Source: Gonocerus acuteangulatus
Lineage: Eukaryota > Arthropoda > Insecta > Hemiptera > Coreidae
Direction of reading: 5' to 3'
DNA: 64,000 nt
Assembly: GCA_946811695.1 (NCBI GenBank)
Contig: OX328123.1
Span: 149,251,878 to 149,315,877, forward strand
The translations under genes and the position numbers were made by a program. Each line of letters starts with the position of its first letter. The first letter of the stretch is position 1. Positions 42,139 through 53,031 of this stretch are shown here, in pieces. The notes below the pieces were generated by a model. It was not told where the DNA came from and made no database searches. It worked only from the letters and a program-made list of their open reading frames with translations.

Positions 42139-42830
42139 TTTTTTTTTTTTTTTCCATTTATTTATTTGAAATCTGTACAATTATTAGCAGTACAATAATC
42201 AAGTCTGTTCATGCAGATATTATGTACAATTTGACAAAAACGGTAAAAGTAAAATAAAATAAAAGAAAAAATAATACAAAATATGGAAGAAGACAACCAC
42301 TGTTGGCACTTCCAGAGATGTCTTGCTAAATGTTTTAATGGTTACGATAAGATCAGATGATTAGATTGTCTCGAGGCCACTGTCTCTTGAGCCGCCTGGG
42401 AGGATTGTCTGGATGGGATTGGGATGATAAGGATAGACCTTCAGGATTAGGATGGTAAGACAATTTGGAGTGGAACATTTGGAATCGGGTTTTAGCAAGG
42501 TCTAGGACAAATGGGATTTTGAGGTCATTGTGAAGGGTTTTGTTGGAAACATAGAAAGGAGCATTTACAATTTTACGAAGTACTTTTGACTGGAATGCCT
42601 GTATTCTGTTGATGTTAGATGGTTTTGCAGACCCCCAGAGTTCAAGTCCGTATGTCCATATTGGTCGAATGATTGTTTTGTATATCGTTAGTTTGTTCTG
42701 TATCGATAATTTAGATGAAGGTCCAAGGAGTCGTCTAAGTAGTCCGTATCGTTTGTTCAGTTCCTGTCTTTTCAGTCTCGTGTGAGGGTTCCATGTCAGT
42801 CGGCTGTCAAGGTATAACCCTAGATATCGA
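42139..42830 (-). mobile_element. 5'-truncated Jockey-type LINE with 11-bp TSD
   Basis: A T run at the left (poly-A tail in reverse), a 3' UTR and an ORF2 C-terminus. Duplications aattcttgaaa lie at 42128-42138 and 42831-42841. It is inserted in the middle of the long inverted-repeat element and is therefore younger. Confidence 0.88.
42353..42829 (-). pseudogene. Jockey-type RT C-terminal region (about 158 codons)
   Basis: The minus strand reads YLGLYLDSRLTWNPHTRLKR, then KLTIYKTIIRPIWTYGLELW, SNINRIQAFQSKVLRKIVNA, and closes at TGA (42353-42355). LGLxLDxxLTW, RPxWTYG and IQ.xQ.K.LR are standard post-catalytic motifs of Jockey-clade reverse transcriptases. The frame is uninterrupted, so the insertion is fairly young. 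Confidence 0.85.
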
Positions 42831-43715
42831 AATTCTTGAAAATGGAGGAATTACTATGAAATCCATTGGCTTGGCTTTAGATAAGACTAGTATAATACTT
42901 TTTTCATTTAAATCTATTTTTTTCGCTTTTTGATTGCAGGAGAGAGTTTTTTATATACAATTTCCAATCATTGTATGTAATGAATAACCCAGTTAACTTA
43001 TAAGCAGAAAATGTAGTGTATAATTTTATTAAATAGAATAGAATTAAAAATAAAACAAGAGCCTCGAAGAATAAAAATATAATATACCTATTTATTATGT
43101 TTACAATAATTGTAATTATTTCCAATATGTTCTTCTATCATCTTTCACCCTTAATTGCGAAGACCCAAGCCTTAATCAGTGCAAAAAGCGAGTGTGCCAA
43201 GTGTGGGAAGGATGGGACATCGCCATTATCCTGTGAAATTAAAGAATGCGTTCAGAATGGCTCCTTCACGCTAAACCATATTTATTGGTTTTGACTTAGA
43301 TATCAGAAAAAATTGGACTCAAATAAATGTTTCTCTTAAGCAACGAGGTACCATTGTAATGCTTATTAAATAAGGCAACTTTTGAGGCGGAGGCAAACCT
43401 CTGTCTTTAAATAGCTGATTAAGAAAGTATTGAATAAGTTAAGAAAACACTAATAACACATCTTTATGGATTTCAGTATAGCTCTTAATTTAATATTTCA
43501 ATACCGGGTGTTTCTTATTGGAAATTTAATTCAGATTCCAAAAATGTGGTCGTTATTTACGACACATTAACCAGAAATTCGGATACACAGTTTTTTGTAT
43601 CAAAAAATCAATAGCTTTGAAAATAGACAAAAGCTAGAATAGCTCTGCTACATGTTAAGATAGGGCGCTCATTTCTGCGTCCCTGAACTAGAAATGAGGT
43701 GCACAATAAACCACT

Positions 43716-43894
43716 AAAGTTGTGACATCTCAATGCGGGACACCCTGTATAATGATTTTTTTATTAAGATACTAAACCTGCAAAGCATTTAAGTTAGACA
43801 CAACTGTATCGTATTTAGAACGGCGCATATTTTTTTATACTTCTGTGATATCAGCTATCAAGTACAACGGTATAATTGCTTGGGTAATTCCTAA

Positions 43895-43895
<1 letters not shown>
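43716..43895. other. Possible outer end of the inverted-repeat element
   Basis: After the arm the sequence reads gacatctcaatgcgggacac and cctgtataat, which resembles the outermost bases of mariner-type elements. No matching copy is seen left of 41345. Confidence 0.3.

Positions 43896-43962
<67 letters not shown>
43896..43962. repeat. (TA)n microsatellite
   Basis: About 33 TA units lie directly before the Penelope-like element. Confidence 0.95.
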
Positions 43963-43964
<2 letters not shown>

Positions 43965-44566
43965 TAAAGATGGAATGGTTGGGATTCGGCTAAATAAACC
44001 TCAATATGATTTTGTTTTAAAAAATCTATATTTCGGACGTTTCGGCTACTCATTGGTAGCCTTCGTCAGCTAAAATGACAAAAAAAGAAATTAATACCAA
44101 AACAAAAAAAATATAATTGTGATAGGTAACAGAACTATAGATACAATTAACTTATAAAAGAACATATCGTCTTAAATTCTTAGTATGAGTAGAACGAAAA
44201 AGTAAATAGGTACAATAATTGATTTTAATAGTAATTAGTAACATTAATTGATTTTACAAAGAAATAAGAAACTACATACCAATGACAAATATAGTAGCTA
44301 ATAGTAACATTAATAAATTTTACAAAGAAATAAGATACTACATACCAATGGAAATGCCGAGCGGCAGAGGAAGACCAAGGTTGGCAATTAAGTAACCATT
44401 GTGAAAGTGTCTAAGGAAAAAGGAATCTACTGGGGTATATGTAGCTGAAAACAGCAGGTGGTGGGAGAAATGTCGGTAAGGATCAAAAGGCATGTTTATG
44501 ACATTTTATGACAGGAAAGGAGAAAAAGGTGTTAATGGAAGGATACCCAAGGGGCATGGTAAAAAT

Positions 44567-45513
44567 CTAGGTGGGAGGTCGGGAGAGTTTTTGGAAAATA
44601 TTAGTGTACATAGGAGAAATGCCTTGTTGGTCAGTTTTGTAGTTTATATTGTTTTTGTTTAAGTTTATGTGTACACATTCCGAGATCTGTAGTCTTTTTT
44701 TGTTTCGTTGTGTAGAAAGAATTTTCGTGTCGTCGAAGTCAAAAGTGTGTTTTTGTGTAATGGCGTGTTTTGCAAGTGCAGATTTATCTATTTCTTTATT
44801 AGTGATGGTTCGTTTATGTTGTGTAAGACGTGAGTGAATGTCATTTATTGTTTCTCCTATGTATACACCATTACAGGAAGGGGTTTGACAAGGGACTTGG
44901 TAAACACATCGGGTGGTTTGTTCAAAAGGGATGGGATCTTTGATTTGGTATAGAGGGTTTTGAGTTTGTTGGTAGTTTTCAAACCAAAATTTAGGGAAGG
45001 GTAGGATTTTTTTATTGTCTTTGTAAGTTTATCAGTCAGTCCAGGTGTAAATGGTAGAGATCGGAACATTTGGGAACTGGGAGTTAGGGAAGAATTGGGA
45101 GAGACAGTGTTGGGAGGTTGGGATTTTACTTTTTTAACAAGGGATTTTATGAGGTTGGGGGGAAATTGGTTGCGTGCCAATATATCTGAGGCGATATTAA
45201 TATTTTTATTGTGGAAGGAAGCATGGGATAGGGAGAGGACTCGGCGAAGGAGATTTCTGGCTACATTAATCTTGAGGTGGTACGGATGGGATGAATGAAA
45301 ATTAAGTAACCGTCCCGAGTATGTGGGTTTGGTGTACCAGTCAGTAATAATAGTACCGTCAGTCTGTCTAATTAGTAAGAAGTCCAAGTATGGGAGCTGT
45401 CTGTCCTGTTCTATTTCGACTGTGAATTGAAGCCTAGGGTAAAAGGAATTGAAACAGGTAAGTATGTCTGTTAGTCTGTTTGGGTTTTCAATTCCTTTTA
45501 CCCTAGGCTTCAA
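44567..45513 (-). pseudogene. Penelope-like RT end plus GIY-YIG endonuclease, one frameshift
   Basis: First frame (45513-44857): LQFTVEIEQDRQLPYLDFLL, TDGTIITDWYTKPTYSGRLL and NFHSSHPYHLKINVARNLLR, the region downstream of the RT active site. Near 44940 one frameshift moves the reading. The other frame continues VYQVPCQTPSCNGVYIGETI, HSRLTQHKRTI and SALAKHAITQKHTFDF, the GIY-YIG nuclease (here VYIGE), and stops at TAG (44567-44569). Apart from this single frameshift and the 5' truncation the region is intact. The Met at 45513 lies in the inverted-repeat arm and is not a real start. Confidence 0.88.
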
Positions 45514-45516
45514 TTC
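45424..45516. repeat. 31-bp perfect inverted repeat at the Penelope 5' edge
   Basis: The arm starting gaattgaagcctagggtaaa (45424-45454) is perfectly complementary to 45486-45516, with a 31-nt spacer. It lies at the truncated end and could reflect template switching during insertion. Confidence 0.92.
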
Positions 45517-45799
45517 AATACATAATTTAGTTGATTAATTTGTACAGAATTTCAATATTTAAGTCTGCATATATCTAAAAAATGGATAATTGATGTGTAG
45601 ATGCTACAACAATAGAAGCTAACAGAGATAGGGGGGTTGAGTCGTCATACAAAAACGCAACAATTACGAATGCGCGGATTACGTTACGACTCCGGTAGAA
45701 ACTGAAATTCCGTGACATGGTTTCAAAATTATTGACTTTTTTCGTGATTTTCGTGCCTTATTTTCAATTTCGTGACATTTTCATGACATTCGTGACTTT
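45517..45799. other. Unannotated DNA
   Basis: It contains short repeats of cgtgac.tttt (45710-45810). Nothing else. Confidence 0.35.
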
Positions 45800-46020
45800 T
45801 TCGTTCAGCAGACACGATCCCTAGGTTAAAATCGTCTAGGATTTTAACCTAGGGATTAACTAGGACCCACAGTTCGGAGGTCACGAGTTTTAAACTATAA
45901 TCCTAAATAGTTAAAGATTTGCGTTATTAGATTTTAATATTCCTTATTTGGTTTCTAATTTATTTTTGCCTTTCTGGATGCAGAAAGTAGGTGTAGCATG
46001 GCACGCCGGGTAGCAGGTAG
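45800..46020 (+). mobile_element. Helitron 3' end fragment with hairpin
   Basis: The last 120 bp match the 3' part of the Helitron at 27673 (gatttgcgttattagatttt, catggcacgccgggtagcag), ending gtag/t where the family has CTAG. At its left is a near-perfect stem: tccctaggttaaaatc, 6-nt loop, and its complement (45809-45847). Confidence 0.7.
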
Positions 46021-46347
46021 TAAAATATTTATGATGATGCTCCGCATCTAAAGCGCAGAGCATTAAAATATAAAAACTTCTGTTCCTAATTTATTTTTAA
46101 GGAAATAATTCCTTCGATTCCTTTACTAATGACACTTGAAATATGAACGGAACCAGCTGAGATGACGCTTTATTAGATTCCCCATATCACTTTATTTGCA
46201 AAACGTGCACTTGGAAGTCTAGTGGCGCAAGTACGTAAGCGTTATAGGTTTTTTCGCGCGAATTTCGTCCATAAAACATGTTTAGATAGACGGATCTTGC
46301 TGGTTAACGAAAAAGACCTTTGAAATCAGTATGTCTGCACTAAATTT

Positions 46348-46381
<34 letters not shown>

Positions 46382-47640
46382 AGTTTGTTGTGATGCGGCT
46401 GTTATTCCTCCTTTCTACTCAATATGTCACCGGGTCACCGGACTCATTTTCTTCTGGCTGTCATTCATCCTTGCTGGTTGGTAGGGGAAATGATGTTCAT
46501 TTCCTTACCAATCATCAAGGATGTGAGGACCTCAAGGTTAAGTCGAAACTCTAGTCAATCCGACTCGTATAGCTCAGGATGGTTTTTCGGTGTATAAACA
46601 CCAATGTACAAATGATTTGCGTTCTAAATAGAACACAACTATAAACGCAATGACCAATAGAATTGCTCATAGGAATAGACTAATAGATATGTGTTATCCA
46701 TGGTGCAGATCTATGAACGAGACCCACATCTTTAACCTGTTTTGAAGCTAATCTGTAAGTACCAAATTTCACTATTTTTCTGTGGATGCTTCGACTCCTA
46801 TGGTCATTAATACCATTCAAAATTGATTCATTTTTAAAATGATAAAACAATTGAATTATTTACTGGTCTACTGAATTTTATTTTTTTAAATTATTTAAAC
46901 ATTACTTTATCTGAAACAATTAAGCACTAAAACTAATGATGCTCTGCACTAATAGTGTAGGATCCTTTTATGATAAACCGGTTATAACCTTACACCTAGA
47001 TCTAAACCTGATACTGCTATTTACAGTATGATGATTTTTTAACAAACATACTAAAAACACACAACACACACATAATCACAAAGACACAAAATATTGACAC
47101 AATGAACCTCATGAATCTGAAGACATATTTTCTTTTAATATTTGACGTTCTGATGACGAAGAGGTCCTCTTGTAGCTGTAAATAACCCAGCTAAGTACGT
47201 TATTTGAACAATAGAGAATCAAAAAATTATTTACAAGAATAAATTTCGTTTCTTATAAAATATTTATTTTCAGAATACGAAACGGATTCATGAAAGTAAT
47301 ACAAAACTATCAACTTACGAGAAATATCTCACCTTCGATCTTACATTTACTTGAAAAGAAAATCTGATTGTTTTGATGAAATTTGTAACTTAAATATATA
47401 ATACAGAAGCGGATAATATCGGAGAAAAGTGATGATCTCAGTTTGCAACATACTAGATACAGGACTCGAACAACGCCGTGCAAGATGGGAACTGACAAGG
47501 GGAGTATACAGTTGTGGGTTCACCGATTTGGCTCATTTTTTTCAGATGATTTTGTATCAAAAATAGTCGACACTTGTTCGAGCGTTTCGTCCAATGCACC
47601 TTAGGAGCCGAGAAATAAAACAAAATAGCCAATCGGGGAT
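46021..47640. other. Unannotated DNA with dispersed motifs
   Basis: A dispersed motif copy (aatatgaacggaaccagctg, 46139) and a U1-like piece (ttttttcgcgcgaatttcg, 46250) are present. A (TA)n(TG)n microsatellite lies at 46349-46382. The ORF at 46363 starts in the microsatellite and has no domain. Confidence 0.4.
46349..46382. repeat. (TA)n(TG)n microsatellite
   Basis: A pure dinucleotide run, TA then TG. Confidence 0.9.
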
Positions 47641-47644
47641 TATT

Positions 47645-47701
47645 TGGCATTCGGCTTAGAAAACATCAATACGATTTTTGTAAAATATACTCTTTGGTAG
47701 C

Positions 47702-47733
<32 letters not shown>

Positions 47734-48640
47734 TAATAAACAGAAAAATGGTTTACCAGTAAGATAAATGATGGATCTATACATACAAATCAACTTTTTT
47801 TAAAGAACAATTTGTTGTTAAAATATTTATTTAGATTTTAAAGTCCATGTATTATTAACTAGGAATTTGGTAAAATATGAGATCAATTATCTTATTAATA
47901 AACAGGTAAGTGAACAATAGTTGTATATCCAGAACTTAGTAATATAAAATCAGTAGAAACATAAAAAAAAATTTAAATAAGGTATGTAAAAGTGAATAGA
48001 CAGTAATAACATTATATTAATTAATTTTTAACAGTAAATAAGGTACTACATACCAATGAGAGTGCCGGGAGGCAGAGAAAGACCAAAGTTAACACTTAAG
48101 TAACCATCGTGACAATATACAAGAAGACTGGGATCTTCCAGGGTATATGTAACTGAACAAAACAAGGGGTGGGAGGAGGTCGGTAGGGATCAAAAGAGCT
48201 TTATGACAGGTAAGGAGAAGAAGGTGTTAATGGAAGGATACCCAAGGGGCATCGGAAAATACTAGGAGGGGATCGGGAGAGTTTGTGAAAAATATTGGCG
48301 TAAATAGGAGAAAGCCTCGTCTGTCTGTTTTGTAATTTATATTGTTTTTTTTTTTTTTAGGTTAATGTGTACGCATTCAGAGATCTGAAGACTTTTTTTT
48401 GTTTCGTTCTGTAGAGAGAATTTTTGTGTCATCGAAGTTAAATGTTTGTTTATGAGTAATGGCGTGTTTAGCAAGTGCAGATTTTTCTATTTCTTTGTTA
48501 GTGATGGTTCGTTTTTGCTGTGTAAGGCGGGAGTGAATGTCATTTGTGGTTTCTCCTATGTATACACCATTACAGGAAGGAGTTAGGCAAGGGACTTGGT
48601 AAACACAATGGGTGGTTTTGTCAAAAATAAAATGGTTTGG
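47645..48640 (-). mobile_element. Penelope-like element, copy 2 (shorter)
   Basis: It aligns by eye with copy 1 from the non-coding end (ggcattcggcttagaaaaca; taaggtactacataccaatg) to the GIY-YIG domain. Both point in the same direction about 3.7 kb apart. An A run at 47702-47729 interrupts the end region. The copy stops just upstream of the endonuclease, earlier than copy 1. Confidence 0.85.
48360..48640 (-). pseudogene. GIY-YIG endonuclease fragment of Penelope copy 2
   Basis: It reads THCVYQVPCLTPSCNGVYIG, then RLTQQKRTITNKEIEKSAL and KHAITHKQTFNFDDTKIL. An extra A in the AAC-AAA-AAA run breaks the frame (SSDL, stop), whereas copy 1 continues. There is no RT region. Confidence 0.8.
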
Positions 48641-49940
48641 TCAAAATAAAATAGGTTTAAAATGCATTATTTTATTTCTTGAGTTTAGAAAATTAAATTG
48701 GCATTAGTCTTTCACCAATTTATTTGTTTTAGGGAGTAGATTAAAAGAAACATACAATTGACAAACGACAAAGGGAAATATGCGTACGTTTTCATCAAGT
48801 AAACTAGTATTATACATTTTTTTTAACTAAAAATAAACAGCAGATTTAAAATCAGCTCTCTAAGAAACCCAAATATGTTAAATATCATCGAAACAAAAAA
48901 TAATATTTTCTCCCAGTCCGGAAGAGACGAAAAATTTGTAAGCGAAAAAGTAACGTGACGTTTTGAAATCCAATATCAGCACTCCAAGAATTACCAACGC
49001 ATTTGATTGGATCTTTATGATTTAGAGGGATCATTGTAATAATTGATTTAATAGGAACTTCTCTGTTTATTACATGGCTCTAGGTTTAATTGAAACATAA
49101 CACACATAAAACGAATATTTTGTATTGTTTTTACAAACATACCTCGAATCCAAAACATTATGTATTTGACGGGTGGACAGGAAGAGGAAGTGGATTGCGC
49201 CACCGTCATCCACGGCGGCCCGTGCTCTTCTTATCTTTAAATTCAAAGTAAACATCGACCGCCAAAAGGTGCAGCAAAGGTCACTTTCGGTACTAGTAGT
49301 TTTATTATGACTCGTAATGAAATATAATATTCTGGGACTGCACTTGTTTTGACGTTTTGTACATTTAAAAAATATTAGAGAAAAGACAATTTTACATAGT
49401 TTTTATTAATATTAATGGAGGAGGGGGGAGGGTTTAGGGTCCCGTCAATTTATTTGGACAGAGGCCTGTAACTCTACTAGAATTTCCAGTCTTGTTTTTT
49501 TAATGATGATTTTGAAAACATATTACAGTTTTTGTAAAACAATTCATTGCAGTACTATTGAGGGAATTATGATTTATGTGTGAGAAGGGGAGAGGGTTTG
49601 TCAATGTTGGAGGCCCGTGATGAAAATCTGGTTCTGGGGCCCGGCTCTGAGATTCCCATAGCTCGCCATGTAAATAGGTTCCACACACGCTCCCGCTCCT
49701 GTCGCACAGTGGGACCAAACGACATTTCCTGATTCAAAAAAGGCTACACGATTTCAATGATTTTTTTTTAATGGATGCTAATAAAATTTCGAACAACTCT
49801 GTCAGGCCAGAGTTTTGTTTTTTCATTTCCCTTGAACCTTTACAATTGAAGATAAAATAATATTTCATTATTCATCTAAGTTAATATTAGCACTGATATC
49901 GTTCAAATTAAATATTCAGGATGGGGTGAGAGGAACGTCC
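48641..49940. other. Unannotated DNA
   Basis: Short minus-strand ORFs at 49070-49255 and 49500-49718 lack domains. The second is richer in C and G and could be a repeat relic. Nothing firm. Confidence 0.3.
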
Positions 49941-49943
49941 TGT

Positions 49944-50193
49944 ACCATCAGCTGGATTGGTGTATGGAGTCTTAAGTCAGCTAGGGATTAGAAAGGCCTT
50001 GGTATACCCTACAGGGTATTGCTACGAGTGTATTGAAGGGCTCTTGCATTCTCTTCAATAGGTGGAGGACCATCAGCTGGATTGGTGTATGGAGTCTTAA
50101 GTCAGCTAGGGATTAGAAAGGCCTTGGTATACCCTACAGGGTATTGCTACGAGTGTATTGAAGGGCTCTTGCATTCTCTTCAACAGGTGGAGG
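49944..50193. repeat. 125-bp tandem duplication, two units
   Basis: accatcagctggattggtgt starts at 49944 and at 50069. The two units agree almost perfectly (one aat/aac change noted near the end, in ttcaataggtgg / ttcaacaggtgg). The identity suggests a recent duplication or an assembly artefact. Confidence 0.92.
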
Positions 50194-50289
50194 ACTCATC
50201 TCGCCCGGGGGAACCCTCAAGCATTTTATTGAACATTTAAATTGTTTTAGTGGTGGAATTGATATTACCATTTAGTTGGGGCGTTAAAT

Positions 50290-50430
50290 TAGTGACTTCT
50301 CTTTCTTTTAACACTTTCCTCCGAAGGAAAGTAGCTATTGAGGTTGCACTCATGACGGAATTTTTGGAAAATTTCTTCGAATCTTTATCGACCTACCTAG
50401 TAGACACCGAAAATGAGCCCCGTTCAAATT

Positions 50431-50496
<66 letters not shown>

Positions 50497-51260
50497 TATA
50501 TGTGTCCGTTAACACGATGCAGGCCAGAGTTTTTGTTTTTTCGCCATGAAACTTGGAATGTAGTCTTCTTCCATCAAACGATTGAACGAGTTCGTTAACC
50601 AACAAAATCGATCCATGTGTAGGGGGGTTTACTCCGTAGCCAAACTAGTTATTTGCCAATACCAGCCATAATATTTGTTCTATTTTAACGAAACTCGGTA
50701 TTCGTTGTTGTCAACTGAAGAGAAAAAATTGTTATACAAATAAACTAAATCGGTTGACTTGATGGGAGGGGGGGGGGGGGGTTTACTCCGGACAGAAATT
50801 ACTAATTTCATTATACTGGTCGTAATTTCTGTTGTAATGTTACGAAACTCTTTATACGTCCTGGCTATCTAATGAGAAAGAAGTTTTGTGAAAATGAACT
50901 AAATCGGTCTATCGGAAGGGGGGGGGGGTGTTACTTTGTACTGTGTTTGAATTGAATTCTTCCGCCAAACGTAGGTTCACGAAACTCATCAAGATCAATA
51001 GATCGAAATGTGAAGCTTTGTGTATTTATTACGTAGTTTAGTACCACGCATACACAAAACTCTGGACGGAAATTAATTAGTAAATTAATAATTGAAACAG
51101 CTGCTCATAAAAATGCAAAAGAGTACAACAATTTATGTTATTATTTTATTTATCTACATAGGTTATTTTAGCCAAATTAATAAGTAATGTACTCGACACT
51201 ACACATTTCTGAGGAAAGTGCTTAGTTAGGCAGCTCCTGCGTGACGGACTTTTAATTATG
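50290..51260. mobile_element. Unclassified repeat U1, copy 2
   Basis: It matches 30340-31312 block by block: actttcctccgaaggaaagt, agctattgaggttgcactca, then (TA)n (50437-50491), three units with acgaaactcggtattcgt and G runs, and the end cagctcctgcgtgacggact. The left end is not obvious. Confidence 0.65.
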
Positions 51261-52615
51261 CATTTTTATTTTCTATTATTTCTTTATGTGGATCTTTATT
51301 TTTCTTTATATTATTTCTATGTATGTATTTTTTTTCGATTAAGTTAATTCATTTAATTGTATCATATAAATGTATTTATATTTTAAATTATTTAGTTACA
51401 TAAGCCAAAATGTTTTTTAACCTGTCTACTTTTATTGTTGATTGGACTAGATTTTTCTAGGGATTTTTGGATATATGTATCTTAAAAACCGGCGGGATAA
51501 TCGTATTAAACGTAAAACATCCATTCGAAAGCGTTTTAAACTTTCTACAAATATAAGTTTTATGCTATTTTTGATAGAGCGATTTCATCAGGAGAAATCA
51601 GTTCTTAAAATGATTAATTACCGCTTAAGGTAGTTTGTTTCTTGTTGTGACACCTGAGAAAATGTGAAACAGTGTAATAATGTTCCCAAGAGCGAACCTT
51701 GAAACACAGGATGGAGTCAGTTTCCTGCTGTGGCGCCTCAAATCTCCTTCCCTTTCAGATTTAGTTTTATATTTTTCACGAAGGATAAAAACACACCCAT
51801 ATCTACTTATTCTTTCACTACTGGCACTAGGCATTTGAACGGAACCACGCTAAGTTCCTGCTAGTCAGAATTTTATTTTAGAATATTAAATATGCGAGTC
51901 ACACCTATACGAGATATGGCATCAACGAAACATATGTTAATTCATTCTATCTCATAATAGATCTATTATGTAAAGAGCAGATGGGAAAATTTGTAAATTG
52001 AAGATGTTCGTGAAATTTTAACAACTATTTCATTTATATTAACAATATTTTATCAATAGTCACCACGCATTTTAATCTCTAATATTCTAACCTTAATAAT
52101 AGCGGAGATAAGTTTGAACCACGAACAACTTATAAGAATTCTGATTTGAGGATTTAGATAAGCAGATGTTAATGTTCACATGTTAAAATTTGACACGAAT
52201 ACTTAAATACTGAAATTCTGATTTTTCTGAAATTCTTTACTGAAATTCTGAATTCTAAATTCCCAAAATATTTACCTCACTTAAAAATCGTTCATAAAAA
52301 TGGGACAAACATGGAATAATATCTGGTTATTTTTAAACTATTGAAGAGAACGTTCAGGTAAATATGTTTTTGTGTCCATACAGCTGTTTAGATTAAATTT
52401 AAACCATAACCTTCTTTGTAGTATAATGGAATTATAGCTTCGACCTTCTCAATTTAAATTATAACGGGAATATAAACGAAAATACTTTTTCCTCAAAGAA
52501 ATGAATATATGATGATTTGTTTTGAACCTATTGACAAATAGAAAGAACCAATAACGGAAAAAATATCACAGGAATTTGTTAATAAGTCCAACAACATTTG
52601 TTTGTAGAGGTTATT
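51261..52615. other. AT-rich unannotated DNA
   Basis: One dispersed motif copy lies at 51835-51880 (gaacggaaccacgctaagtt cut to a shorter form). Otherwise AT-rich without recognised features. Confidence 0.35.
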
Positions 52616-52617
52616 CC

Positions 52618-52760
52618 TAAGGCCTCGGGTACAATACGAGCGATGAGCGACAGAACGACAGTGCGACCGAGCGTTCAGCACAAGAGGGGCACTGGCTACG
52701 ACACAGAGCGGCTGAGCGATAATTTCCTTTAGTCTCCGTCATCGCATACTCCAATATACG
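52618..52760. other. Short GC-richer patch with GAGCGA motifs
   Basis: gagcgatgagcgacag, ccgagcgttcag and gagcggctgagcgat recur here and, inverted, near 54840-55040 (cgctcatcgctcgtatc). This suggests a MITE family with gcgatgagcgac-type ends. Confidence 0.4.
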
Positions 52761-52790
52761 TTTTTTTTATTAAAACAATTAATATTTTAA

Positions 52791-53000
52791 TTTATTTAAA
52801 TTTTAACGTCCATTTATTATTAACTACGAATTTTAGGACGGGTTATCTATAGGTTACCACCCTTTTCTAGCCAGGATAGGGGTGATGCCTTTTCTTTTTT
52901 TCGAAAGAAAAGCCACCACCCCTAGTGGGAATCGAACCCACGACCTTTGGCACGGAGTGTTAAGTGCTCACGCCTTAACCCTCACGGCCATCGGGTCTCC
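52791..53000 (-). mobile_element. SINE-1, complete tRNA-derived copy
   Basis: The reverse of 12612-12821 with few changes. The B box is ggttcgattcc (minus strand) and the tail ggacgttaaaa. The 12-bp duplications ttaatattttaa lie at 52779-52790 and 53001-53012. It lies just left of element P3. Confidence 0.88.
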
Positions 53001-53031
53001 TTAATATTTTAAATGTTTAGTTAATAAAAAT

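Larger units (their letters stand above)
41345..43715. mobile_element. Long inverted-repeat element, about 0.6-kb arms
   Basis: The left arm 41345-41945 and right arm about 43095-43715 are reverse complements (ttcagggacgcagaaatgag, aataagaaacaccc, gcctccgcctcaaaag, ggagccattctgaa). They also match the arms of 19640-21060. The centre keeps only a little family sequence (42960-43060 matches 20130-20210 in reverse). A LINE insertion (42139-42830) fills much of the rest. No intact transposase. Confidence 0.75.
43980..45516 (-). mobile_element. Penelope-like element, copy 1 (5'-truncated)
   Basis: On the minus strand an RT C-terminal part and a GIY-YIG endonuclease (44567-45513) are followed by a 3' non-coding end. 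That end carries the self-complementary tggtagccttcgtcag / ccgaaatat type region near 43990-44075. The 5' edge ends in a 31-bp inverted repeat (45424-45516). A second copy lies at 47645-48640. Confidence 0.85.

Noticed and set aside
50250..50549. ORFs crossing (TA)n runs with Tyr-Ile repeats (here, 30322 and 43835)
   Set aside because: The long Ile-Tyr stretches are translations of dinucleotide microsatellites.
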